A stretch of 8,890 bases of DNA from DAISJD01 sp036821645 (GCA_036821645.1 DAISJD010000132.1:1-8890), one strand, 5' to 3'. Positions 1 through 6,425 are shown, counted from the stretch's first letter. The notes: generated by a model from the sequence alone, not told the origin. Program-made: numbers and translations.

Positions 1-1356
1 ACGGCATCGCCGTCACCATCCCCGGCCAGCCTGAACGGCGGCCCTTTTGCCCCGACGGATCCGAACGATCCGGCCTCAGTCGCCGCCGCAGAATTACGCG
101 AAGAATCGGCGCTCTTGGCTGGCACCAACCCCACAATTCTGGTTAAACGGCCGACAAGTCCCGAAAAAGCACCCACACCACCTCCGACACAAGGTACAGG
201 ACAAGCAAAACCCATAAAATCACCGGGGGGCGGCAAGGATCAACCCAGTACCGGCCCCGTACCGACGCCCGGCCAATTGCTCGGCAAACTCGGTTTGGAG
301 GGGTCGCCTGCNNNNNNNNNNCCGACCACGTCCGCCCCGACAAAAACGGCACCATCGCCAGCCGCCGCCGCCAAACCGAACGCGGCAAGCAGCCCTACCC
401 CTGCGCGCGATCGGGGCACCACGACCAATGGATTCGATCCGCAAACGATCCGCATCGGCACGGATAACACGGCGCTGGTCAGCCAACGGATCAAAGGTGT
501 CAGCGATGCGACCGGGCGCGCCATTTTGTCCAGCCAGGAACAAGTGGAACCCGTGACCCCACCGCCCGACAATCAGGCAATCCTCCAGACGCTGAATGCG
601 GCCCTGGCCGCATCGGGACAGGATAACGGCCCTGAACCGGCGGTCGCAACCCTGCTTGCGGTCGCAACCCCCACCGTCGGGGACAAGCCGATCACGGCCG
701 AAAAAGCGACGAAAAACAAAGAGGATGCCGACGCAATCGCCACCTTGCCGGGGACCGCCGGTGCTGGCGACCTAAGTGCTGCACCCGGCACAATCGTCGA
801 TGCGGCAAATAATGCCGGGCAAACCGGGCAAAATCCCCAGGGTCAGGCAAATGGCGACCAATCCGCCGCCAAAACCCAGGATCTCCAACTCGACCCACAG
901 CAAGCCCGCCAGGACCCAACCCTGCCGGGCTCTCCGACCGACCAGGTTTCTCAAGCCTTGGCCCGGGGTGCCTTGCGCGGCGGACAGAATTTTACCTTGC
1001 AATTGAAGCCTGAAGCCTTGGGGGCGGTCGAGGTGCGGGTGCGGCTCGACGCAAAAGGCCGGGCAAGCGCTTCGTTCATCGCCGATCACCCGGAAACGGT
1101 ACAGGTCTTGCAACGCGATGCCCACCACTTGGTGCAATCCTTGGCCGATGCCGGGGTTTCAACCGATGCAAACGGGCTCAATTTCAGCCTGCGCGACGGA
1201 TCGGGCGGTAGTTTCGCCGATGCCCAGGATCGGCGGAGCGGCTTTGCCCGGGCCCTATCTGGGGGCACACCCGGCCTCACCGGCGGTGCCGATGGGATCG
1301 AGCCCCCGGCAAAGGCGGCGTCAAGTCTGAACCGGCTCTACGATATCAAAGCCTGA
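1..1356 (+). CDS. fliK: Flagellar hook-length control protein FliK, 5'-partial
   Basis: The frame is open from base 1 to the TGA at 1354-1356 (451 visible residues), so the true start lies left of the window; the TTG at 115 is internal and not a convincing start. The first ~300 residues are low complexity, rich in Pro, Ala, Thr, Gln and Gly, as is usual for the extended FliK molecular-ruler region. The conserved C-terminal hook domain (Flg_hook family) covers about bases 960-1200, with FTLQLKPEALGAVEVRVRL followed by an alpha-helical stretch (VQVLQRDAHHLVQSLADAG) and LNFSLRDG. In known FliK this domain contacts the FlhB export gate to switch secretion from hook to filament substrates. Ten Ns at 312-321 interrupt the coding sequence; both sides read proline-rich in the same frame, so the gap length is probably 10 modulo 3. 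flgD follows after 10 bases, a typical hook-gene pairing. Identification is firm; total length is unknown. Confidence 0.93.
   Translation, partial: TASPSPSPASLNGGPFAPTDPNDPASVAAAELREESALLAGTNPTILVKRPTSPEKAPTPPPTQGTGQAKPIKSPGGGKDQPSTGPVPTPGQLLGKLGLEGSPXXXXPTTSAPTKTAPSPAAAAKPNAASSPTPARDRGTTTNGFDPQTIRIGTDNTALVSQRIKGVSDATGRAILSSQEQVEPVTPPPDNQAILQTLNAALAASGQDNGPEPAVATLLAVATPTVGDKPITAEKATKNKEDADAIATLPGTAGAGDLSAAPGTIVDAANNAGQTGQNPQGQANGDQSAAKTQDLQLDPQQARQDPTLPGSPTDQVSQALARGALRGGQNFTLQLKPEALGAVEVRVRLDAKGRASASFIADHPETVQVLQRDAHHLVQSLADAGVSTDANGLNFSLRDGSGGSFADAQDRRSGFARALSGGTPGLTGGADGIEPPAKAASSLNRLYDIKA
312..321. other. Assembly gap (10 unknown bases) inside fliK
   Basis: A run of ten N lies in the low-complexity, proline/alanine-rich part of fliK. 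A round ten-N block often marks a scaffold join of unknown size. The reading frame is open and of similar composition on both sides, which suggests little or no frame change but says nothing about how many codons are missing. Confidence 0.97.
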
Positions 1357-1361
1357 GGAGG
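1356..1361 (+). promoter_or_regulatory. Shine-Dalgarno site of flgD overlapping the fliK stop
   Basis: AGGAGG starts on the last base of the fliK TGA and lies 5 bases before the flgD ATG at 1367. It supports that start over the out-of-frame ATG at 1363 and suggests that fliK and flgD are translated from one message. Confidence 0.8.
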
Positions 1362-1366
1362 CATGA

Positions 1367-2104
1367 ATGAGCATCTTACCTGGCCCCACGCCTACGAATG
1401 ACGGGAATGCCCTCTCCCAGGCGCAGCAGAATCTCCAGAAGCTCGCAGCCCAATCGGGGGGCGGCGTATCAGCATCGGGCACACCCGGTACGATTAACAA
1501 TCAGAAACAATTGACCACGGACTTCAATACGTTCTTGAAGATCCTGACCACACAACTCCAAAACCAAGACCCGACTCAGCCGCTCGACACGAATCAATTT
1601 ACCAGCCAATTGGTCCAATATTCCCAATTGGAACAGTCCCTGAATACCAACAGCAAACTCCAGGCCCTCGTCGATACCCAGGGCGGATCGCAGATCAGCA
1701 ATGCCGTAAATTATATCGGCAAGACCGTCACCGCGACCGGCAACAGTTTTAACCTTGATGGCAGCAATCCGACGACCATCAACTATAATTTGAGTTCGAA
1801 TGCCGCCGCGACCGTGATCAAGGTGATCGATGCGAACGGCAATACCGTGCGCCAGATCAGCGGCGGCACCAATGCCGGGGCCAATCAGATCAAGTTCGAC
1901 GGATCGGGATCCGGCCAAAAACCCCTGCCAGCCGGGACCTACACCTTTCAGGTTCTGCCCGTCGACAACAAGGGAAACACAATCAACAATACATCTTTTG
2001 TAACAGGAAAAGTCACGTCAGTCGATACTACTGGGGGAAAAATTACGCTCCATATCGGTAATATCACCCTCGATTCAACCAATGTACGCCAAGTGGCCGC
2101 GTGA
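1367..2104 (+). CDS. flgD: Flagellar hook-capping (hook scaffold) protein FlgD
   Basis: FlgD is exported through the flagellar secretion system and forms a temporary cap under which hook subunits FlgE polymerise. The 245-residue protein has a Gln/Ser-rich N-terminal export region, then the FlgD N-terminal signature at about residues 52-90 (FNTFLKILTTQLQNQDPTQP, LDTNQF, YSQLEQ), which is close to the family consensus. A region of beta strands follows, with an Ig-like FlgD segment around residues 120-215 that includes KFDG and LPAGTYTFQV, and a C-terminal end (TLHIGNITLDSTNVRQV) like the tudor-like domain that closes many FlgDs. Length is within the usual 220-270 range. The start is fixed by AGGAGG 5 bases upstream. 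The TGA at 2102-2104 is followed by a probable sciP promoter. The hook gene flgE, often next to flgD, is not present here. Confidence 0.97.
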   Translation: MSILPGPTPTNDGNALSQAQQNLQKLAAQSGGGVSASGTPGTINNQKQLTTDFNTFLKILTTQLQNQDPTQPLDTNQFTSQLVQYSQLEQSLNTNSKLQALVDTQGGSQISNAVNYIGKTVTATGNSFNLDGSNPTTINYNLSSNAAATVIKVIDANGNTVRQISGGTNAGANQIKFDGSGSGQKPLPAGTYTFQVLPVDNKGNTINNTSFVTGKVTSVDTTGGKITLHIGNITLDSTNVRQVAA

Positions 2105-2119
2105 ATGAGGCAGGGGACT

Positions 2120-2134
2120 TTAGCGGTTTATTAA
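2120..2134 (+). promoter_or_regulatory. CtrA-like binding box upstream of sciP
   Basis: TTAG, seven bases, then TTAA (followed by G) matches seven of the eight core positions of the CtrA consensus TTAA-N7-TTAA. It lies 16 bases past the flgD stop and 23 bases before the proposed sciP ATG. In Caulobacter sciP is controlled by CtrA and its product inhibits CtrA, so a site here makes sense. The match is short, and assignment rests on motif plus context only. Confidence 0.45.
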
Positions 2135-2157
2135 GAGGAGATGGGCACACTCGGCCC

Positions 2158-2478
2158 ATGCAAAAAACCAGCTTTCATCACCCATCAGCCTCAGGAGCGA
2201 CCGACGTGGGACCTACCGGTGCTCCTAGTCGCGAACCCGTGCCGTACAGCATCCTCGATCTGCCGCCACCCAACACCAAACGATGGGTCATCCGGCGCAA
2301 GGCCGAGGTCGTTTCGGCGGTCCGAAATGGCGTCATCAGCTTGGAAGACGCCTGTGCGCGCTATAAATTGTCGATCGAAGAATTCCTGTCCTGGCAACGC
2401 CTGATCGAAAGCCACGGGCTTGCGGGCCTGCGGGCCACACGGATCCAAGATTATCGGACGGGCAGCAAAAACGACTGA
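2158..2478 (+). CDS. sciP: SciP-family small CtrA inhibitory protein (DUF1153)
   Basis: The C-terminal ~85 residues match the DUF1153/SciP family closely: GPTGAP, then DLPPPNTKRWVIRRKAEVV, then a helix-turn-helix-like stretch with ISLEDACARYKLSIEEFLSW, ending HGLAGLRATRIQDYR. In Caulobacter SciP binds the master regulator CtrA and blocks its recruitment of RNA polymerase, also contacting DNA, and so shuts down early flagellar genes. The start is uncertain. ATG at 2158 gives 106 residues but has no good ribosome site at normal distance; GTG at 2206 gives 90 residues, starts just at the conserved GPTG segment, and has AGGAG (2193-2197) 8 bases upstream; the GTG at 2101 would overlap flgD and is least likely. 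The gene sits between flgD and fliF. From memory, sciP is also close to fliF in Caulobacter. It is probably its own transcript, with a CtrA-like box before it and a hairpin/T-run after it. Family assignment is firm; the start is about even between 2158 and 2206. Confidence 0.9.
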   Translation: MQKTSFHHPSASGATDVGPTGAPSREPVPYSILDLPPPNTKRWVIRRKAEVVSAVRNGVISLEDACARYKLSIEEFLSWQRLIESHGLAGLRATRIQDYRTGSKND

Positions 2479-2498
2479 ACGGACATGGGTGACCCTGC

Positions 2499-2512
2499 CG
2501 ATCTTTTGATCG
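2499..2512. repeat. Short perfect inverted repeat after sciP
   Basis: CGATC, loop TTTT, GATCG begins 20 bases after the sciP stop. A further GTGA/TCAC pair outside it could lengthen the hairpin if six bases bulge on the left arm. No T-tract follows directly, so it may stabilise the 3' end of the transcript rather than terminate it. Its function is unproven. Confidence 0.35.
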
Positions 2513-2564
2513 TCACAACACCTCTCGACCGCGCAGCTCTCGGTCCTTCGTTGCGATGCAGCCT

Positions 2565-2584
2565 CGCGCTTTGTGCGTTTTTTT
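2565..2584 (+). terminator. Candidate intrinsic terminator after sciP
   Basis: CGCGC, loop TTT, GTGCG forms a five-pair stem including one G-U pair, directly followed by seven T (2578-2584). Stem plus U-run is the layout of a Rho-independent terminator. The stem is short, so strength is doubtful, but its position between sciP and the fliF promoter region is fitting. Confidence 0.45.
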
Positions 2585-2623
2585 CCGATTTCTTTCATCT
2601 GCCCCGACACGCGTCCCTTGTCC

Positions 2624-2639
2624 TTAACGGCTCGTTTAC
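2624..2639 (+). promoter_or_regulatory. CtrA-like binding box upstream of fliF
   Basis: TTAA, seven bases (CGGCTCG), then TTTAC differs from the full CtrA consensus TTAA-N7-TTAAC at one position. It lies about 85 bases before the fliF GTG. In Caulobacter the fliF operon is a classic early flagellar operon activated by CtrA, so family, context and motif agree. No clear -10 element could be recognised by eye, so the exact promoter is not placed. Confidence 0.55.
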
Positions 2640-2644
2640 CGGAA

Positions 2645-2662
2645 ATCCTTACGCTCAAGGAT
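2645..2662. repeat. Perfect 6-base inverted repeat in fliF leader
   Basis: ATCCTT, six bases (ACGCTC), AAGGAT is a perfect dyad lying 5 bases after the CtrA-like box and 61 bases before fliF. The half-site centres are about 12 bases apart, close to one helical turn, as in operators of dimeric regulators. It could also be a weak RNA hairpin in the leader. In Caulobacter FlbD represses fliF from a site overlapping the promoter; whether this is an equivalent site is inference. Confidence 0.35.
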
Positions 2663-2723
2663 GATGTTGGCGTCTTGAACCGTATCAAGGCGCTGGGAAA
2701 GCCGGTAACGGAGTGATTCTGCC

Positions 2724-4415
2724 GTGGGTGCCTTTGCTCAGACGCTCAAAAATCTCGGGCCCGCCCGCCTTGCCGCCATCGGTGGCGCGTTGGTCGCCCT
2801 GATTGCCCTTTTCATCGTCTTGGCGACGCGCCTTTCGGCACCCAATCTCGGCCTACTCTACGCCAACCTCGATCCAAAAGATGCGGCCCAGATCGTGCAA
2901 AAACTGGACAGCATGAACGTCGTCTATCAAGTCAAAGGCGACGGCACCACGATTTTGGCCCCAAGCGATCAGATCCCGCGCCTGCGCCTGTCCATGGCGG
3001 AACTCGGCATTCCCAAAGGCAACGCGGTCGGCTACGAACTCTTCGATAAGAGCGACATGCTGGGTGCCACGAACTTTCAGCAAGGCGTCAACGAAATGCG
3101 GGCGATGGAGGGCGAACTCGCCCGCACCATCAACTCAATTTCCGCCATCGACAGTTCCCGCGTTCATCTCGTCCTGCCGAAACGGGAATTGTTTTCCCGT
3201 GAAAAGCAGGAACCGTCCGCCTCGATCGTCCTGCGCTTACGCGGGTCGGGCGGCCTTGCCAAACAACAGATCGTCGCCATTCAAAATCTCGTCGCATCGG
3301 CAGTTCCGAACCTCAGTCCGAACCGGGTCACGATCATCGATCAAAACGGCACTCCGCTTGCCAAAGGAGACGGGACCGCCAATGGGATTTTGGGCAATGC
3401 GTCGGCGATCGAAGAACAACGGATCGCCTATGAAAATCGCATCGGCCGCTCGATCGAAGACATGCTCGAAAGATCCGTCGGGTTCGGTCATGTGCGCGTA
3501 GACGTGAATGCGGATATCGATTTCGACCGGGTCACGACCGATTCAGAAACGTTCGACCCCGATGGCCAAGTTGCCCGTTCGACGCAATCGGTCAATGAAA
3601 ACAACGAAAGTAGCGAATCCGGCGATTCACCGATTTCGGTGCAAAACAATCTGCCCGACGGCCAACAAGCCCAGGGGGCCGGGTCGGGCGGTGGACGCAA
3701 TAAGAAAAGCCGTACCGAAGAAACCACCAACTTCGAAATTGCCAAGAAAAAGACCACCCTCGTGCGCGAAGGCGGCGTCTTGCGCAAGATTTCCGTGGCG
3801 GTTTTGATCGACGGTACCTATGCCACGACCCCGGCGGGCGAGCGCGCTTGGCAGCCGCGTACACCGGAAGAACTGAAATCATTCACGACGTTAGTCCAAT
3901 CGGCGATCGGTTATAACGAAAAACGTGGCGATCGCGTCGAAGTCGTCAATATGCGCTTTGCCCTTCCCGATGAAGGACCGGCCGAAGCGCCTGCGATCCT
4001 GTTGGGATTGAACAAGGCAGACCTGCTCACCATCGGGGAAACCATCACGATCGGCATCGTCTCGATCTTGGCCATTTTGCTCGTTGTGCGTCCGATGGTG
4101 ACCCGTGCGCTCGATACGGCCCGCGATACCGCCCTTGCCAGCCAACGGATGCTGGCCGAGCAGGCTGGGATTTCTCTGCCATCAACGGCGCTTGCGGGGC
4201 CGGGCGGCTCTATGGGGGCGCTCGCGGGGCCTGCAGGATCGATGGCCATGACCACCATGGGCGGCGGCGGTGAAGAAATGGAAAGCATGATCGACATCAG
4301 TCAGGTCGAAGGCCGCGTGCGCGCGTCCAGTATGAAAAAGATCGGGGAAATCGTCGATAAACACCCCGAAGAAGCCGTGGCCATCTTACGCAGTTGGATG
4401 TACCAAGGTACGTGA
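2724..4415 (+). CDS. fliF: Flagellar MS-ring protein FliF
   Basis: FliF forms the MS ring in the inner membrane, the base on which the rotor and export gate assemble. The 563-residue protein has a first membrane helix at about residues 17-36, then the periplasmic ring-building motifs (LLYANLDPKDAAQIVQKLDS at ~44-63, ELARTINSISAIDSSRVHLV at ~131-150, SASIVLRL at ~165-172), a long polar segment (~275-335), the EETTNFEIAKKKTTLVREGG stretch (~332-351), a second membrane helix around 434-456, and a cytoplasmic tail. The last ~40 residues (ISQVEGRVRASSMKKIGEIV and EEAVAILRSWMYQ) are the FliG-binding tail. Length is normal. GTG at 2724 is the only start possible: an in-frame TAA lies at 2706-2708 with no start codon between, and GGAG (2710-2713) is 10 bases upstream. 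It heads the fliF-fliG-fliH run. A 10-residue tandem repeat sits in the cytoplasmic linker. Confidence 0.98.
   Translation: MGAFAQTLKNLGPARLAAIGGALVALIALFIVLATRLSAPNLGLLYANLDPKDAAQIVQKLDSMNVVYQVKGDGTTILAPSDQIPRLRLSMAELGIPKGNAVGYELFDKSDMLGATNFQQGVNEMRAMEGELARTINSISAIDSSRVHLVLPKRELFSREKQEPSASIVLRLRGSGGLAKQQIVAIQNLVASAVPNLSPNRVTIIDQNGTPLAKGDGTANGILGNASAIEEQRIAYENRIGRSIEDMLERSVGFGHVRVDVNADIDFDRVTTDSETFDPDGQVARSTQSVNENNESSESGDSPISVQNNLPDGQQAQGAGSGGGRNKKSRTEETTNFEIAKKKTTLVREGGVLRKISVAVLIDGTYATTPAGERAWQPRTPEELKSFTTLVQSAIGYNEKRGDRVEVVNMRFALPDEGPAEAPAILLGLNKADLLTIGETITIGIVSILAILLVVRPMVTRALDTARDTALASQRMLAEQAGISLPSTALAGPGGSMGALAGPAGSMAMTTMGGGGEEMESMIDISQVEGRVRASSMKKIGEIVDKHPEEAVAILRSWMYQGT
4191..4250 (+). 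repeat. Tandem 10-residue repeat within FliF cytoplasmic linker
   Basis: Residues 490-499 (LAGPGGSMGA) and 500-509 (LAGPAGSMAM) are adjacent near-copies, followed by a Met/Gly-rich stretch TTMGGGG. The DNA copies have diverged at several positions, so the duplication is not very recent. It lies between the second membrane helix and the FliG-binding tail, a flexible region where length change is likely tolerated. Confidence 0.7.
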
Positions 4416-4458
4416 CGTTCAATCAACGGCATTAAGGGTAGAGGGATCAATCTGAGCC

Positions 4459-5475
4459 ATGCGCGCACGCGAAGATTTTCGGACCCTAAGCGGCCCAGAA
4501 AAAGCGGCCATGCTCATGCTGTCGATCGGTGAAGAGCATGCAGCCAAGCTCTTTTCCTTGATGGATGACGAAGAAATCAAGGAAATCTCGCAGACGATGG
4601 CCAATCTGGGCACCGTCAGCTCCACCTTGGTCGAACGTCTTTTCATCGATTTTGCCGAACAAATTTCATCGACCGGGTCTCTAGTCGGCTCCTACGAAAG
4701 CACGGAACGGCTTTTGTCGAAAGTTCTGGCCAAGGACCGCGTCAATCTCATCATGGAAGAAATTCGCGGCCCGGCCGGTCGTACCATGTGGGATAAGCTT
4801 GGCAATGTGAATGAGGTGGTTCTCGCCAACTATCTGAAAAACGAATATCCCCAAACGGTGGCAGTCGTGCTTTCCAAGATTAAGCCGGACCATGCCGCCC
4901 GCGTTCTATCCCAATTGCCCGAAGGCTTCGCCATGGAAGTCGTCATGCGTATGCTGCGCATGGAAGCGGTCAATAAAGACGTTCTAGACGACGTCGAACG
5001 CACCTTGCGGACGGAATTCATGTCGAATCTGGCGCGGACCAACCGGCGCGATGCCCATGAAATGATTGCTGAAATCTTCAACAACCTTGATCGCAATACC
5101 GAAACCCGGTTCATTTCGGCCCTTGAAGAACGCAATCGCAATTCGGCGGAAAAGATCAAGAGTTTGATGTTCACGTTCGAGGATCTGTCGAAACTCGACC
5201 CTATGTCGGTTCAAACGGTCCTACGCAATGCCGACAAAGAAAAAGTGCCGATTGCACTCAAAGGTGCTTCGGAAGGGTTGCGCGATCTGTTTTTCAGCAA
5301 CATGTCCGAGCGTGCGGCTAAAATCATGCGGGAAGAAATGGCCGCCATGGGGCCGGTGCGCCTGCGGGAAGTCGATGAGGCGCAAACCTACATTGTCCAA
5401 TTGGCCAAGGATCTTGCCGCACGCGGTGAAATCGTGATGGCCGATAATAAGGATGATGACGAGCTGATTTATTGA
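4459..5475 (+). CDS. fliG: Flagellar motor switch protein FliG
   Basis: FliG sits on the cytoplasmic face of the MS ring and converts stator movement into rotation. The 338-residue protein has the N-terminal FliF-binding domain (LSGPEKAAMLMLSIGEEHAA, residues 10-29), a middle domain with EYPQ at 129-132 (the FliM-contact motif, EHPQ in E. coli), armadillo-like helices, and the C-terminal torque domain from about residue 235. By alignment to E. coli K264, R281, D288, D289 and R297, the equivalents are K268, R285, E292, E293 and R301, so every charge is kept and both aspartates are glutamates. The ATG at 4459 is preceded two codons earlier by an in-frame TGA (4453-4455), which rules out a longer form. 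AGAGGG (4440-4445) is 13 bases away, rather far. It follows fliF by 43 bases and is followed closely by fliH, so the three are very probably one operon. Confidence 0.98.
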   Translation: MRAREDFRTLSGPEKAAMLMLSIGEEHAAKLFSLMDDEEIKEISQTMANLGTVSSTLVERLFIDFAEQISSTGSLVGSYESTERLLSKVLAKDRVNLIMEEIRGPAGRTMWDKLGNVNEVVLANYLKNEYPQTVAVVLSKIKPDHAARVLSQLPEGFAMEVVMRMLRMEAVNKDVLDDVERTLRTEFMSNLARTNRRDAHEMIAEIFNNLDRNTETRFISALEERNRNSAEKIKSLMFTFEDLSKLDPMSVQTVLRNADKEKVPIALKGASEGLRDLFFSNMSERAAKIMREEMAAMGPVRLREVDEAQTYIVQLAKDLAARGEIVMADNKDDDELIY

Positions 5476-5492
5476 TCGGGGTCGGATCATTC

Positions 5493-6245
5493 ATGGCCAC
5501 AGTCCGTAAATTCGAATTCGATCTCTCTTTTGACGCGCCGCACGTACGACCGGCCCCCCCGGAACCGGAGCCGGAACCAATCGCGGAACCCGAGCCGGAA
5601 CCGGTGTTCGAACCGGAAGAGCCGCCCCCCCCGCCGGAGCCGGTTTTTTCCATGGCCGATCTTGAATCGGCCCAGAAAAACGCCTGGGAGGAAGGGTTCA
5701 GCGTCGGAGAACAAGCAGCACTTGCCCGCATCGAACAGCGACGCGCCGAGGCGATAGCTCAATTAATTATTGAAATTCAGCGGTCTTACACAACACAGAG
5801 GCATGCCATCAACCAGATTGAGGCCCAGGCTACATCTCTTGCCCAACATGTCATCGCGCGCCTTTTCCCGGCCCTCACGGCACGGGTCGGGATCGATGAA
5901 ATCGGCCATTTGATCCGGGAAATTTTTTCCGAAGCCATTCAAGAACCAAGATTGGTGGTGCGTGTGGTCCCGGACCTTCTTGAAACTATTCAAGAGATCG
6001 TCGCCGAAACGGCCCGACAAAGCGGTTTCGACGGTAAATATCTCGTTCTGGCCGATCCGGCCCTAAGCCACAGCGACTGCCGCATCGACTGGGGCGATGG
6101 CGGCGTCGAACGCGCACCAAAGGCAATTTTAGCGACACTCGATGCGGCCATCGCACGAAGCCTAGCGCATTTCGAGCAATCGATCGGCACAGACCCTGAG
6201 GAGATTCCGCATCATGCCGTGTCGTACCCCCCGACCCACTCTTGA
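5493..6245 (+). CDS. fliH: Flagellar assembly protein FliH (FlbE-type)
   Basis: FliH binds the export ATPase FliI, holds it inactive and links it to FliN at the C-ring. The 250-residue product starts with KFEFDLSFD, as in alphaproteobacterial FliH/FlbE proteins, followed by a proline/glutamate-rich stretch with repeated EP units (residues ~22-50), a coiled-coil-like helical region (~57-125), and a C-terminal domain that ends with the family signature CRIDWGDGGVERAPKAIL (~196-213), comparable to CRIEW-G-GG-E in FliH and type III secretion SctL proteins. Length is similar to other FliH proteins. The ATG at 5493 is preferred. A TTG at 5472 in the same frame would overlap the fliG stop and add seven residues; neither has a strong ribosome site, so translation may be coupled to fliG. 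The fliI gene is not in the window. Sequence conservation in this family is low, so the call rests on the C-terminal motif plus position. Confidence 0.92.
   Translation: MATVRKFEFDLSFDAPHVRPAPPEPEPEPIAEPEPEPVFEPEEPPPPPEPVFSMADLESAQKNAWEEGFSVGEQAALARIEQRRAEAIAQLIIEIQRSYTTQRHAINQIEAQATSLAQHVIARLFPALTARVGIDEIGHLIREIFSEAIQEPRLVVRVVPDLLETIQEIVAETARQSGFDGKYLVLADPALSHSDCRIDWGDGGVERAPKAILATLDAAIARSLAHFEQSIGTDPEEIPHHAVSYPPTHS
5559..5642 (+). repeat. Glutamate-proline repeat region in FliH
   Basis: Residues 23-50 of FliH are an irregular EP/PEP repeat with a run of five prolines. The codons alternate GAG/GAA with CCG/CCC, so this is low-complexity sequence prone to length change. Such a tract is probably an extended, acidic spacer between the N-terminal segment and the helical rod. 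Confidence 0.7.
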
Positions 6246-6425
6246 TTTCCCCCCAAGATCGGCGCGATAGTCGTCGCTCGACGGCGATACGACATCATAT
6301 GCGGACAATGCCCATCTCTTAGCAGCTAAATATTAAGGTAAATCAGCGCATACTGTAAAATGCCCGGTCATGATCCCGGGGGGACGATCGATCAGGCCGC
6401 AACCCCGGTGCAAGGAGTAGGTAAG
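6246..6425. promoter_or_regulatory. fliH-fliN intergenic region with hairpin and AT-rich patch
   Basis: This 180-base gap is wider than the others in the fliF-to-flbD block. At 6270-6293 GTCGTCGC pairs with GCG-ACGAC across a six-base loop, with AT bulged on the right arm; no T-run follows, so it is not a typical terminator. An AT-rich patch (about 6327-6361) ends in TAAAAT at 6356-6361, a five-of-six match to a -10 box, but the -35 at correct spacing is poor. AAGGAG at 6412-6417, 8 bases before ATG 6426, is a good ribosome site for fliN. An internal promoter for fliN and the genes after it is plausible but not shown. Confidence 0.4.

Noticed and set aside
115..117. TTG at 115 as the start of fliK
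   Set aside because: The frame is open upstream to base 1 with the same Pro/Ala/Ser-rich composition, and no ribosome site precedes the TTG; the gene is cut by the window edge.
2141..2404. An ATG directly after AAGAGGAG opening an 87-codon frame over sciP
   Set aside because: The purine-rich site touches the ATG with no spacer, which does not support normal initiation, and the product looks like out-of-frame sequence (Cys/Ser/Arg/Pro-rich) over the well-conserved SciP frame.
2665..2682. Possible sigma-54 promoter before fliF (TTGGC followed by TTGAA)
   Set aside because: The GG and GC dinucleotides needed ten bases apart are not at the right spacing, and early fliF operons are not expected to use sigma-54.
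2191..2688. A 165-codon minus-strand frame covering the sciP-fliF gap
   Set aside because: It runs antisense across sciP into the regulatory gap and shows no recognisable motif; it is explained as the mirror of the real sciP codons.
5757..5780. AT-rich TTAA-containing patch inside fliH as a CtrA site or promoter
   Set aside because: It is in the middle of a coding region, the second half-site does not fit TTAA-N7-TTAA, and the bases are explained by Leu/Ile/Glu codons.
6360..6425. Upstream ATG for fliN at 6360
   Set aside because: It would make the AAGGAG ribosome site part of the coding sequence and add 22 residues unlike FliN; ATG 6426 has correct spacing.
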